Origin: DMER64 sp964600385
Lineage (GTDB): Bacteria > Bacteroidota > Bacteroidia > Bacteroidales > UBA932
Assembly (NCBI GenBank): GCA_964600385.1
Contig: CAZRJC010000016.1
Coordinates: 1-44,395 of the forward strand
Length of the DNA stretch: 44,395 bases
Reading direction: 5' to 3'
The translations under genes were made by a program, and so were the position numbers. Below the pieces are notes generated by a model. The model was not told where the DNA came from. It did no database searches and saw only the letters and a program-made list of their open reading frames with translations. This document shows, one piece after another, positions 25,517-34,577 of this stretch; the first letter of the stretch is position 1; each line of letters begins with the position of its first letter.

Positions 25517-26149
25517 TCAAACCGTAAAACTGTCCTGAATAAGCTTTACGGCAGCCTTGGCACAGTTATCAATGCCCAATAATCCGGCATCGAGAGAGAA
25601 ATGATATGAAGAGGCTTTTCCCCATTCTTTGTTTGTAAAATAATTATAATAAGCCTCCCGCTTTTTCTCTTCTTTGGAAATGAATGCGGCAGCCTGGCTT
25701 TTTGTAATGTTCATTCTCTCGGCTATATTGTCAATTCGGATTTCGAGCGGCGCGTGTATAAAAATACTTCGCATGGAGGGGTTCTCACGTAAAATATAAT
25801 CCGCACATCGGCCAATGATAAGGCAAGACTGTTCACCGGCAATTTTTTTTATGACTTTTGACTGTATCTGAAAAATACTGTCGCGGGATAATGTCGCACT
25901 CATTGGATCAAAAAAGGCACCCCCGTAAAAATCATGGGCGGTAAGAACTTTTGAAAAACCTTTAACCACTTTCTCGTCTGCATTTTCAAAAACTTCCTCG
26001 CATAAACCGCTTTCTTTGGCGGCGTAATACAGTAGTTCCTTGTCGTAGAAAAAAAGACCCATTGCCGAGGCAATCATTTTGCCTACAAAGTAGCCACCGC
26101 TTCCCAACTGGCGGCCTAACGAAACAATTACGTGGTTTGTTGTGCTCAT
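25517..26149 (-). CDS. Cytidylate kinase-like family protein
   Basis: This 210-residue protein has a P-loop-like SLGRQLGSGGYFVGKMIA near the N terminus, the YDKELLYYAAKESGL motif, CLIIGRCADYIL, and IFIHAPLEIRIDNIAERMNI. These mark the cytidylate-kinase-like family (PF13189) rather than housekeeping Cmk. The family presumably phosphorylates a nucleotide-like substrate, but its role is not established. It is the last gene of the six-gene operon and its start overlaps the MATE stop (ATGA). Confidence 0.87.
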   Translation of the reverse strand: MSTTNHVIVSLGRQLGSGGYFVGKMIASAMGLFFYDKELLYYAAKESGLCEEVFENADEKVVKGFSKVLTAHDFYGGAFFDPMSATLSRDSIFQIQSKVIKKIAGEQSCLIIGRCADYILRENPSMRSIFIHAPLEIRIDNIAERMNITKSQAAAFISKEEKKREAYYNYFTNKEWGKASSYHFSLDAGLLGIDNCAKAAVKLIQDSFTV

Positions 26150-27522
26150 ACTATTATTTTTAGATCTTTAATTTGCTTTGTTATTATAATACCGGCAACA
26201 ATAAAGGAAGCTGTATCGGCAACAGGCAGACTGGCCCAGATGCCTGTTACTCCAAAGAATCGCGGGAGAACAAGAAGTGCAGGAATTAGAAAGATCACCT
26301 GCCGGGTGAGAGAAAGAAAGATAGCCTTGCCGGGTTTTCGGATAGCCTGGAAAAAATGGGACGTCACCATAGACAGGCTCGCCAGGGGAAAAACGGCCAT
26401 ATCTATTCGGAGCCCTTCTACGGTAAGACGAATAAGTTCCGGATCGTCAGTGAAGATGCCTGCAGCTACCTGAGGAAAGAATTGCGCTACAACAAATGCC
26501 AGTGTGGTAACGCATGTGGCACAGAGAAGCGTAAGCCTGAAAAGACTGATTACGCGTGTATACTGTTTGGCTCCGTAATTAAATCCCACCAACGGTTGCA
26601 TTCCCTGGTTGAATCCTAAAATGATCATTATGAAAAAGAAGGTGAGCCGGTTGGCAATGCCATAGGCACCCACGGCGTAATCTCCTCCGAAATGGAAAAA
26701 TGATCTGTTAATGATAATGATGATGGCACTATTGCATATATTCAATAAAAAAGGAGCAAGACCCACAGTGAAAATTTTACGGGGCATTCCTTTCCTGATG
26801 CGAAAAATATGTTTCTGAAAATGCAGCAGCGAATTCTTGTCGGAATAATGGATAATCAGAATGAACAAAGCTGCAGCTTGTGAAATAACTGTTGCAATGG
26901 CAGCTCCCCTTATGCCCCAATTAAAGCCAAAGATGAAAAGCGGGTCCAGAACGCAGTTGGTTGCAACAGCTGTGAGGGTAGCCATCATTGCTTTCCTGGG
27001 ATATCCGCTCGCCCTGAGGTTGTCGTTCAGCCCGTAATAAACATGAGTGATAATATTACCAGCCAGAATCACCTGCATGTATTCCCTTGCGTAAGGCAAC
27101 GTTTGTTCGCTGGCACCAAAGAAAACAAGAATAGGGTCCAGGAAAATAAGGCTCAGAACAGTATAAATGGTGCCGATAATACTGTTAAGCACAACAGTGT
27201 TACCCAGCGCTATTTCTGCAGTTTGCAAATCTTTCTGTCCAAGCCTGACCGAGATGAGGGTAGAGGCTCCCACGCCTACAAGAGATCCAAAAGCGGCCGC
27301 AAGGTTCATAAGGGGCAGTGTCAGCGAAAGTCCCGATATGGCCATGGCATTGACCCCACGGCCAATAAACATGACATCTACCATATTGTAAATGCTGGCC
27401 GCTGTCATGGATATGATGGCAGGAAGCGAATAACGGAACAGCAAAGTGGTAATGCGTTCTTTATCGAGCGTTAATATGTTTTGATTTTCAGGCACGCCAA
27501 TATATTTTACGGCGGGATGCAC
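26146..27522 (-). CDS. MATE-family efflux transporter
   Basis: This roughly 458-residue protein has twelve hydrophobic segments and the MATE pattern: LPAIISMTAASIYNMVDVMF in helix 1, AISGLSLTLPLMNLAAAFG, GVGASTLISVRLGQKD and GFNQGMQPLVGFNYGAKQ in the second half. It would export cationic or metabolic compounds using a Na+ or H+ gradient; the substrate is unknown. The start is uncertain: GTG 27522 overlaps the DUF5009 gene by 35 nt, and GTG 27495 would overlap it by 8 nt. I kept the longer form. Confidence 0.9.
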   Translation of the reverse strand: MHPAVKYIGVPENQNILTLDKERITTLLFRYSLPAIISMTAASIYNMVDVMFIGRGVNAMAISGLSLTLPLMNLAAAFGSLVGVGASTLISVRLGQKDLQTAEIALGNTVVLNSIIGTIYTVLSLIFLDPILVFFGASEQTLPYAREYMQVILAGNIITHVYYGLNDNLRASGYPRKAMMATLTAVATNCVLDPLFIFGFNWGIRGAAIATVISQAAALFILIIHYSDKNSLLHFQKHIFRIRKGMPRKIFTVGLAPFLLNICNSAIIIIINRSFFHFGGDYAVGAYGIANRLTFFFIMIILGFNQGMQPLVGFNYGAKQYTRVISLFRLTLLCATCVTTLAFVVAQFFPQVAAGIFTDDPELIRLTVEGLRIDMAVFPLASLSMVTSHFFQAIRKPGKAIFLSLTRQVIFLIPALLVLPRFFGVTGIWASLPVADTASFIVAGIIITKQIKDLKIIV

Positions 27523-28840
27523 GGGACACCAGCCACATGGTAAACATTACAATAATAAATGAGGTGAATACTCCTATCCACGGAAAATCCAATGGACGGG
27601 CCCACCTGTAAGGTACACTCAAATAAGTTATACTCAGGAGAGGAACTACCAACATGTCGAAAGCTACGTAACTCATCAGGGGATTCTCTCCGGCTCCTGA
27701 GAATATACGTCCCACAAATGAACTTGGTATAAGTTGTCGGATATACTCTATCCATAGCAGGAGCAGGATGGAGATACCCGCCGTGACAAAACAGTAAGAA
27801 AAGGAACAGGGAACTTTTGTTATACCCGGCTCCAGATATTCTACTGCAAGACCCGCAATAATAAGCACGGCCGACAGTAAAACCGGTGGGGCAAGAGTCC
27901 GGGCCGTTTTATATGTTAACAGAGAGATGGCTCCCAGAACAACTGTTACTGCCAAAAGGGTGTATTGCCATAGCAAATAACTTCCCGCCAGGACGAAAGC
28001 AACCAACAGAGGCAGGCTCCAGAATAATGCATGAGCGGATATTTTCCTGCCGATGACCGGCATGTTTCCCCTGGAAATCATTTTATAAAAGAAATCACCA
28101 ACCCAGGTACCCGGAATAAGAATCATTAGAAAGTTTATTTCTTCCATATTAAAGAGCCAGGATAGCGATTTGTTGTCATACAGGGCTCCGTCCAATCCGG
28201 TTAAACGGGTGAGCAGACTCAGGCCGATGACGAGCAGAAAAGCAACGCCCCTGTGCCATGCAGAGTCTCTGGTCACGTACCATATGAGCGCACCAAAAAG
28301 GTACAGGAAGGAAAGGAGCAAAATAATAATGTTCCTTCTGAAAAGAGATAAAGACGTACCAAAGAAGAAATAAAACACGGCTATTAGTGCAAATGCTGCT
28401 ATCCATCCGGCAATCCGGAGTTTCATAGAGGCACTTTTAACATATATCATCCACAGGCAAACAAATCCGGCCAGGACAAGATATTGCGGCCAGTATCCTT
28501 CAAGGTTGGGGGAGAGCAGAACGCACAGGTAGGAAAAGGCCAGCAGCATGAGGCCCCGTTCACCTATTCCTTTCATGTCCCTGACAGTCTCCCTGCCCTT
28601 TGCCGCCCATCTGGCTCTGAATGCAAACGGGATGGCGGCCCCCATACAAAAAATGAAAACCGGAAAAACCAGGTCTACCCAACCAATCCCGTAATTAGTG
28701 ATGTCAAGCGCATGTGATGGGGGTGGATTCTGGATATGGTACATCCATCCGGGTAATACTCCGTAGGGAATAATGGCCGAGAAGACCATCCCAAAAATGG
28801 ACATGCCTCTTAGAATATCAAGACTCTCAAAACGTTTCAT
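27488..28840 (-). CDS. DUF5009 / HGSNAT-like acyltransferase membrane protein
   Basis: The 450-residue multi-pass membrane protein begins MKRFESLDILRGMSIFGMV, the N-terminal signature of the DUF5009/heparan-alpha-glucosaminide N-acetyltransferase-like group. IGWVDLVFPVFIFCMGAAIPF and about ten more helices follow. By homology it may move an acyl group from the cytoplasm onto a periplasmic sugar, but this is unproven. It overlaps the phosphohexomutase gene by ATGA, which hints at a link to sugar or cell-surface chemistry. Confidence 0.85.
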   Translation of the reverse strand: MKRFESLDILRGMSIFGMVFSAIIPYGVLPGWMYHIQNPPPSHALDITNYGIGWVDLVFPVFIFCMGAAIPFAFRARWAAKGRETVRDMKGIGERGLMLLAFSYLCVLLSPNLEGYWPQYLVLAGFVCLWMIYVKSASMKLRIAGWIAAFALIAVFYFFFGTSLSLFRRNIIILLLSFLYLFGALIWYVTRDSAWHRGVAFLLVIGLSLLTRLTGLDGALYDNKSLSWLFNMEEINFLMILIPGTWVGDFFYKMISRGNMPVIGRKISAHALFWSLPLLVAFVLAGSYLLWQYTLLAVTVVLGAISLLTYKTARTLAPPVLLSAVLIIAGLAVEYLEPGITKVPCSFSYCFVTAGISILLLLWIEYIRQLIPSSFVGRIFSGAGENPLMSYVAFDMLVVPLLSITYLSVPYRWARPLDFPWIGVFTSFIIVMFTMWLVSRASRRKIYWRA

Positions 28841-30174
28841 ACATCAATGAAAGGTTTTAGCACCCTGCGCATGGTTGAAAGTTTTTCCTGCAGTAATTCT
28901 GCACCCGAAGCCTCGGCAATAAAGCGCAGATAGGGTTCTGTATTGGACGGGCGCACATTGAACCACCATTCCGGGAATTCCACGCGATACCCGTCAAAAT
29001 CATATTGAGCCACAGGAGTTTCTCCCTTGGTGAAATAATCACGCAAAGCATCCATGGCTTCCTGTTTGTGTGTTATTCTAAAATTGATCTCCCCCGAGTT
29101 TTCATATTTTTTAATGCGCGCTATAATCCCGGAAAGAGGTTGTCGCATTCGGGACAGGACATTAAGGACCAGTAGGGCAGCCAGGATGCCACTGTCTGAA
29201 TAGAAAAAATCCCGGAAATAGTAGTGTCCTGCCAGTTCGCCTCCGTACAGTCCGTCAATCTCTTTTAAACGGGGAGCGGCAAAAGCCCGTCCGACCCGCC
29301 AGGTGTGCATTTGGCCTCCCATTGGGGCAAGGTATTCTCCCACGGCCTTGGATGAGCGTATATCCTGCAGAACCCGGGCAGGTTTGCCGTCCAAGAAATA
29401 ATGACCCAGCAGGGCAATGATAAGATCGGGAGAAATGAACAGACCATTTTCGTCGGTAAACATGACCCGGTCTGCGTCCCCGTCAAAAATAACGCCTATG
29501 TCGCATTGTTTTTCTTTAACCAAAGCACTTAGCTGCTCAATGTTTTTTGGAATCAGCGGATTTGGCGCATGGTTGGGAAAAGTGCCATCCAGACCGGCAT
29601 TAATATAAAACACATTATCATGGCCCAGCAACCGCTCAATGAGCAGGCCGGCCATACCGTTTGAAACGTCAATGCCTATGCGCATATTTCCGTGATCGGG
29701 AATGTAAGTGCGCAGAAAGGAAAAATACTCTTCGGTGATATCACAAGGAATAATCCGGCCCGGTTTTTCCTTTATTACCACCTCTTTATGAAGTACACAT
29801 TGTTCAAGTTCATTCAGGCCGTTATCGTATCCCACCGGCATGGCGCCAGTCCGGGATACTTTCAGGCCATTATATTCGGCTCCGTTGTGTGAGGCTGTGA
29901 TCTGGACCGAGCCGTCAAAATTATGTTTCGCTGTTGCATAATAAACCATGGGTGTCGTGGTCAGTCCCAGGTCATATACATCCGCTCCGGCATCGCACAG
30001 GCCTTGTATCAGATATTGATGGATCTCAGGCGATGAAATGCGGCAATCACGTCCTACGGCAATTTTGCGGGTTCCCAGAACAGAGGGCAGAAAGAAGCCC
30101 GTTTTATAGACCGATTCTTTGTTCAGATCTACGTTGTAGACCCCGCGGATATCGTATGCGTGAAAAGCTCCCAT
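28837..30174 (-). CDS. Phosphomannomutase/phosphoglucomutase
   Basis: This 445-residue alpha-D-phosphohexomutase has the phosphoserine loop QITASHNGAEYNG (Ser95), the Mg-binding DGDADRV, the sugar-binding GGELAGHYYFRD and the C-terminal phosphate-binding RPSNTEPYLRF. It interconverts hexose 6- and 1-phosphates to supply GDP-mannose or UDP-glucose pathways; which sugar is preferred cannot be read from the sequence. ManB-type phosphomannomutase is the closest label. It lies 2 nt after def and overlaps the DUF5009 start. Confidence 0.93.
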   Translation of the reverse strand: MGAFHAYDIRGVYNVDLNKESVYKTGFFLPSVLGTRKIAVGRDCRISSPEIHQYLIQGLCDAGADVYDLGLTTTPMVYYATAKHNFDGSVQITASHNGAEYNGLKVSRTGAMPVGYDNGLNELEQCVLHKEVVIKEKPGRIIPCDITEEYFSFLRTYIPDHGNMRIGIDVSNGMAGLLIERLLGHDNVFYINAGLDGTFPNHAPNPLIPKNIEQLSALVKEKQCDIGVIFDGDADRVMFTDENGLFISPDLIIALLGHYFLDGKPARVLQDIRSSKAVGEYLAPMGGQMHTWRVGRAFAAPRLKEIDGLYGGELAGHYYFRDFFYSDSGILAALLVLNVLSRMRQPLSGIIARIKKYENSGEINFRITHKQEAMDALRDYFTKGETPVAQYDFDGYRVEFPEWWFNVRPSNTEPYLRFIAEASGAELLQEKLSTMRRVLKPFIDV

Positions 30175-30176
30175 AT

Positions 30177-30731
30177 TTATCCGACTACTTTTGTTTTATA
30201 GAATGTTTTGGATTTTCCTTTTGCAATCTCCTGGAGTTTTCCGGCCAGCATTTTCTTCCGGATGGGCGGAACCAGATCGACAAAAAGCACACCTTCAAGA
30301 TGAGAGTACTCGTGTTGGACCATACGTGCTGCAAATCCTTCGAAAGTCTCTTCGACCGGTTGGAAATTCTCGTTCAGATAAGCCAGTTTTATTGTTTTTG
30401 GGCGTTCCACATCGGCATTGATCTTTGGAACGCTAAGACAACCTTCCGAGTAAACACATGTTTCCTCGCTTGATTCCAGAAGCCGGGGATTAATTATTAA
30501 CCTTTTGAAATCTTTCAGACTGGGATCATCATCTCCGAGCTCTTTCCCGTCGATAACAATCAGCCTGATTGAAAGACCAATCTGAGGGGCGGCCAGACCA
30601 ACGCCGTCTGCGTAGTACATGGTTTCCCACATATTGTCTATCAGTTGCTTCAGTCCGGGATAATCAGGGGTAATATCCTGAGCTTTCTCACGCAGAACGG
30701 CAGAGCCGTAAACATATATAGGTAATATCAT
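30177..30731 (-). CDS. def: Peptide deformylase
   Basis: This 184-residue protein has all three deformylase motifs: GVGLAAPQIG (43-52), EGCLSVP with metal ligand Cys98, and the HEYSH metal site (His140, His144). It removes the formyl group from nascent proteins. The usual HExxH reads HEYSH here rather than HEIDH, which conserves the ligands and the catalytic Glu. The start overlaps the ruvX stop (ATGA). Confidence 0.97.
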   Translation of the reverse strand: MILPIYVYGSAVLREKAQDITPDYPGLKQLIDNMWETMYYADGVGLAAPQIGLSIRLIVIDGKELGDDDPSLKDFKRLIINPRLLESSEETCVYSEGCLSVPKINADVERPKTIKLAYLNENFQPVEETFEGFAARMVQHEYSHLEGVLFVDLVPPIRKKMLAGKLQEIAKGKSKTFYKTKVVG

Positions 30732-31144
30732 AATGTGTTGTTTTGTAAAAACTCCTGTAAAATAATAACAGCACTGATCTTATCCACGGTTGCCTTGTCC
30801 CTGCGATCCTTTTTTTTCATGCCACCGTCTATCATTGCCTGGAATGCCATGCGGGACGTAAATCTTTCATCGGCCAGTACTACAGGTATGGATGGAAAAA
30901 CCCTTTTGAGATGGGTCACAAAAGCCGTAACCCTTTCTGCATTCTGAGCCGGAGTGTTGTCCAGCCGTTTGGGATAACCAATCACAAACGTGTCAACCGG
31001 ATTTTCCTGAATATAGCGTTTAAGGTATTCGGTTACCTGGTCTGTGGGTACTGTATCCAAAGGAACGGCAAAAATATTCAACGGGTCACTAACAGCCAGT
31101 CCCACCCGCTTTTGGCCAAAGTCAATTCCCAGAATCCTTCCCAT
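30728..31144 (-). CDS. ruvX: Holliday junction resolvase-like / pre-16S rRNA nuclease
   Basis: I start at ATG 31144 (MGRILGIDFGQKRVGLAVSD), 4 nt after a TACCTTTG box; the upstream in-frame start at 31162 would lie across that promoter. The 138-residue YqgF/RuvX protein has an RNase H-like fold with acidic residues in GIDFG and LADERFTSRMA and a late Asp in KDRRDKATVDKISA. The family matures the 5' end of 16S rRNA and was originally predicted to be a Holliday-junction resolvase. It is the first gene of a six-gene operon. Confidence 0.94.
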   Translation of the reverse strand: MGRILGIDFGQKRVGLAVSDPLNIFAVPLDTVPTDQVTEYLKRYIQENPVDTFVIGYPKRLDNTPAQNAERVTAFVTHLKRVFPSIPVVLADERFTSRMAFQAMIDGGMKKKDRRDKATVDKISAVIILQEFLQNNTL

Positions 31145-31148
31145 GCTG

Positions 31149-31156
31149 CAAAGGTA
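31149..31156 (-). promoter_or_regulatory. -7 box of the ruvX operon
   Basis: TACCTTTG on the minus strand ends 4 nt before the ruvX ATG, predicting a leaderless or nearly leaderless transcript. The -33 TTG is not evident. Confidence 0.6.
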
Positions 31157-31178
31157 ACACAAATTGGAAAATGATTCT

Positions 31179-31186
31179 TACATTTG
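31179..31186 (+). promoter_or_regulatory. -7 box of the M23-dxr-rseP operon
   Basis: TACATTTG lies 18 nt before the M23 peptidase ATG, facing away from the ruvX promoter in a compact divergent region of 60 bp. Confidence 0.55.
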
Positions 31187-31204
31187 TAAGTTCAATATAT
31201 TATC

Positions 31205-32065
31205 ATGGCATCTACTCAACCTAAAAACAAAGGTCTCAGAAAACATTATATTTTAGGTGTATATCACAGCGATTCCCTTAAGCAGATCATAAGTATCAAA
31301 GCTTCCGGAATGCAAATGCTCCTGAGTGTAATCGGGTTTGTTTTTATTCTCATTCTGGCTGTTGTTCTGCTGATAATCTACACGCCTCTCCGGGAATTTA
31401 TCCCCGGCTATCCAAATGCCAAAACCAGAGAGATCATGATAAGCAATGCGCTGCGTGCCGATTCCCTGGAACGTGTGATTCACCTTTGGGAGGTTCATCT
31501 TGTAAATCTGCAGCGTGTATTGGCAGATAAAGAACCTTTGACGCCCGAGGAAATGTTGCCCCGGGGGAATTCCGCCCAGATTCCGGAAGTTATTGCCGGA
31601 GGACGCTCAAAGGAAGATTCTCTTTTACGTATCGAGGCCGAGACCATTGAGAATCAATACGAAATGAATATCCGGGGAAGTAATCTTCAGATAGAAGGTC
31701 TGCATTTCTTCCCTCCGGTTAAAGGGTTGATAGTCGCGGATTTCAGCCCCGCAGAAAACCATTATGCGGTTGACGTGGTGGCTCCCGGGAACTCGGTTAT
31801 TTCTGCCGTGCTGGACGGAACGGTGAATTTTGCTTCCTGGACCGAGGAATATGGCTATGTGATTCAGATTCAACACGAGAACAATTTGCTTTCCATTTAT
31901 AAACATTGTTCACAATTATTCAAGAAAGTAGGGGACCAGGTGACCGCAGGTTCTGCCGTTGCGGTTATTGGTGGCACGGGCACCATTTCCACCGGTCAAC
32001 ACCTGCATTTTGAACTCTGGCATAAGGGCATTCCGCTGAATCCCGTAGATTATATCAATTTTTAG
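31205..32065 (+). CDS. M23-family peptidase, membrane-anchored
   Basis: The 286-residue protein has a cytoplasmic N terminus, one transmembrane helix (about 39-59), a short helical stretch and a C-terminal LytM domain. Zinc ligands are visible in ENHYAVDVVAP (His186, Asp190) and HLHFELW (His266, His268). All key residues are present, so an active peptidoglycan endopeptidase is plausible; many relatives act instead as amidase activators. It leads the dxr-rseP-DUF4837 operon, and its stop is 1 nt from dxr. Confidence 0.92.
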   Translation: MASTQPKNKGLRKHYILGVYHSDSLKQIISIKASGMQMLLSVIGFVFILILAVVLLIIYTPLREFIPGYPNAKTREIMISNALRADSLERVIHLWEVHLVNLQRVLADKEPLTPEEMLPRGNSAQIPEVIAGGRSKEDSLLRIEAETIENQYEMNIRGSNLQIEGLHFFPPVKGLIVADFSPAENHYAVDVVAPGNSVISAVLDGTVNFASWTEEYGYVIQIQHENNLLSIYKHCSQLFKKVGDQVTAGSAVAVIGGTGTISTGQHLHFELWHKGIPLNPVDYINF

Positions 32066-32066
32066 A

Positions 32067-33230
32067 ATGAATAACCTTAAGCGCATTGCCATTCTTGGTT
32101 CTACCGGTTCCATAGGAATTCAGGCACTGGACGTTATACGAAAAAATCCGGGTCAGTTCCGGGTTGAGGTACTTGCTGCCCGTCGTTCTTCAAAACTTCT
32201 TATTGAACAGGCGATAGAATTCGGGCCAAATGCCGTTGTTGTAACTGAAGAACAGGCGTACCGGGAAGTTAAACTGGCACTGGCCAATTTCCCAGTCAAA
32301 GTTTTCGCCGGCAGAGAATCCATGATTGAGGCTCTCGGGTGGGAATCGGTTGACATGGTATTGAATGCGCTGGTGGGTTTTGCCGGACTGGAACCCACAC
32401 TGGCAGCCCTTAAAGCCGGTAAAGCTGTCGCACTTGCCAATAAAGAATCACTCGTTGCCGGAGGACATCTGGTCATGAAAGCTGCCTTTGAGAACAAAGC
32501 TCCGCTGCTGCCGGTGGACAGTGAGCATTCAGCCATTTTTCAATGTCTGAGCGGTGAGAATGCAACGGTAGAAAAGCTGATCCTTACAGCCTCGGGAGGG
32601 CCGTTCTTGAATTATAGCCGCCAGATGCTCGAGAATGTAAGCAAAATTCAGGCGCTGAAACATCCTACATGGGATATGGGAGCCAAGGTGACCATAGACT
32701 CGGCAACGCTTATGAATAAGGGGCTCGAAGTCATTGAAGCATTCTGGCTCTTTGGTCAGCCGGTATCACGTATTCAGGTATTGGTGCATCCTCAGTCACT
32801 CATCCACTCCATGGTACAATTTACAGACGGGAGCATAAAGGCCCAGATGGGCTGGCCCGATATGCGCCTGCCTATACAATATGCTCTTTCTTTTCCGCGC
32901 CGCCTGGCTTTTCCCGATGCGGTGCGCATGGATATTAAGATGTTCAATTCAATGCAGTTCTTTGAACCCGATATGACGCTGTTCCCCTGTCTGGGAATTG
33001 CTTATGAGGTAATTAAGAAAGGAGGAAATGCTCCTTGTGCATTGAATGCAGCTAACGAAACGGCCGTAGCTGCTTTTCTTGAAGATAAGATTCGGTTTAC
33101 AGCAATTCCCGGGCTCATTGAACAGGTTGTAGATAAGGTCCCTTTCGTTGCCAATCCGGACTTTTTGCAACTTCGTGAAACCCACGAAGAAGCACTGGCA
33201 CTGGCACAAAATTTGTTAACAAACAATTGA
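32067..33230 (+). CDS. dxr: 1-deoxy-D-xylulose 5-phosphate reductoisomerase
   Basis: This 387-residue enzyme catalyses the second step of the MEP isoprenoid pathway, DXP to MEP with NADPH. The nucleotide-binding loop AILGSTGSIGIQALDVI, the KESLVAGGHLV segment, the metal/substrate region PVDSEHSAIFQCL, the flexible loop LTASGGPF and DSATLMNKGLEVIEA are all visible. The length is normal. rseP follows 4 nt later; the neighbourhood is envelope biogenesis. Confidence 0.98.
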   Translation: MNNLKRIAILGSTGSIGIQALDVIRKNPGQFRVEVLAARRSSKLLIEQAIEFGPNAVVVTEEQAYREVKLALANFPVKVFAGRESMIEALGWESVDMVLNALVGFAGLEPTLAALKAGKAVALANKESLVAGGHLVMKAAFENKAPLLPVDSEHSAIFQCLSGENATVEKLILTASGGPFLNYSRQMLENVSKIQALKHPTWDMGAKVTIDSATLMNKGLEVIEAFWLFGQPVSRIQVLVHPQSLIHSMVQFTDGSIKAQMGWPDMRLPIQYALSFPRRLAFPDAVRMDIKMFNSMQFFEPDMTLFPCLGIAYEVIKKGGNAPCALNAANETAVAAFLEDKIRFTAIPGLIEQVVDKVPFVANPDFLQLRETHEEALALAQNLLTNN

Positions 33231-33234
33231 TTTT

Positions 33235-34566
33235 ATGGAAGTATTAATTAAGATAGCCCAAGTGGTTCTCGCCCTTTCGTTGCTCGTTTTGATCCACGAA
33301 TTCGGGCATTTTTTGTTCGCCCGTCTTTTTAAGATCAGAGTGGACAAATTTTATTTGTTTTTTGATCCCTGGTTCAGCCTCTTCAAATTTAAACCCAAGA
33401 ACTCAGATACCGAATACGGTATAGGATGGCTGCCTCTGGGCGGTTACTGTAAAATATCCGGGATGATAGATGAATCCATGGACAAAGAACAAATGAAAGG
33501 AGAGCCTAAACCCTGGGAATTCAGGAGCAAGCCTGCCTGGCAACGTTTTTTAGTAATGTTTGGCGGTGTCTTTTTCAACGTTGTTCTTGCTGTCATTTTA
33601 TACGGACTCATCCTTTTTTCCTGGGGCGAAGAGTACATTAGCACACACGATGCCGTTTACGGTATACAATGCAATGATCTGGCCCGTGAGATAGGGTTCC
33701 GTAACGGAGACAAAATTCTGGCTTTCGATGACCGTTCCGTTGAGAACGATCCCGTTCATACACTCCAGGTTGACCTTGTCAGAACGCGTCCCGCAGTGAT
33801 TACTGTATTGCGCGACGGTGACACTACCCGTTTTGGATTCGATCAGCAATACATACCCGAATTGCTCAATACGCCCGGAATATTCAACTTAAGGGTCCCC
33901 TTCGTGGTTGCTTCCATACCTGACACATCCATAAATATTTCGTCCCTGCTCAGGGCCGGGGACCGGATAACGGCAATCAACGGCATGGACACTCCTGCAG
34001 TACAGGATGTACAGGACGCTCTGAAGGCCTATACCAACCAAACGGTCCTGGCTTCCGTTATCAGGGAAGACGGGATGATGGAAGTTCCTCTTGTTGTGAA
34101 CAGCGAAGGCATGATTCAGGTTGCTCTGATAGCCGATGTCACACAGTTTATAAACGTTACCCAAAAAACATATTCTTTTTTCGGGGCTTTTCCGGCTGGC
34201 ATCCAAAAGGCATACAACACAGGAGCAAATTATGTCAAGGAACTGGGACTGATTTTTTCTCCCAAAACAAAAGCATATAAATCGGTGGGCAGTTTTATTG
34301 CTATCGGGAATATTTTCCCTGGTTCCTGGAATTGGGAAATTTTCTGGAATATCACTGCCTGGCTTTCAATAATGCTTGCCATATTGAATATTTTACCCAT
34401 CCCCGCACTGGATGGAGGGCATATTGTCCTGGTAATATATGAAATGATTACCAGACGTAAACCTTCAGATAAATTTCTGGAGTATTCCCAGATGGCAGGT
34501 ATGGTTCTGCTTTTGGGATTAATGTTCCTGGCTTTCGGGAATGATATAATCAGATTATTTTCTTAA
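33235..34566 (+). CDS. rseP: RIP metalloprotease RseP (site-2 protease)
   Basis: This 443-residue polytopic zinc protease has HEFGH at residues 21-25 in the first helix and a central region with two PDZ-like domains (KILAFDDRSVENDP, AGDRITAINGMDTPAVQDVQ). The second active-site segment is NILPIPALDGGHIV near residue 390. It cleaves anti-sigma factors or signal-peptide remnants inside the membrane. It lies between dxr and the DUF4837 lipoprotein, an order common in the phylum. Confidence 0.96.
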   Translation: MEVLIKIAQVVLALSLLVLIHEFGHFLFARLFKIRVDKFYLFFDPWFSLFKFKPKNSDTEYGIGWLPLGGYCKISGMIDESMDKEQMKGEPKPWEFRSKPAWQRFLVMFGGVFFNVVLAVILYGLILFSWGEEYISTHDAVYGIQCNDLAREIGFRNGDKILAFDDRSVENDPVHTLQVDLVRTRPAVITVLRDGDTTRFGFDQQYIPELLNTPGIFNLRVPFVVASIPDTSINISSLLRAGDRITAINGMDTPAVQDVQDALKAYTNQTVLASVIREDGMMEVPLVVNSEGMIQVALIADVTQFINVTQKTYSFFGAFPAGIQKAYNTGANYVKELGLIFSPKTKAYKSVGSFIAIGNIFPGSWNWEIFWNITAWLSIMLAILNILPIPALDGGHIVLVIYEMITRRKPSDKFLEYSQMAGMVLLLGLMFLAFGNDIIRLFS

Positions 34567-34577
34567 AACTGATCTCC

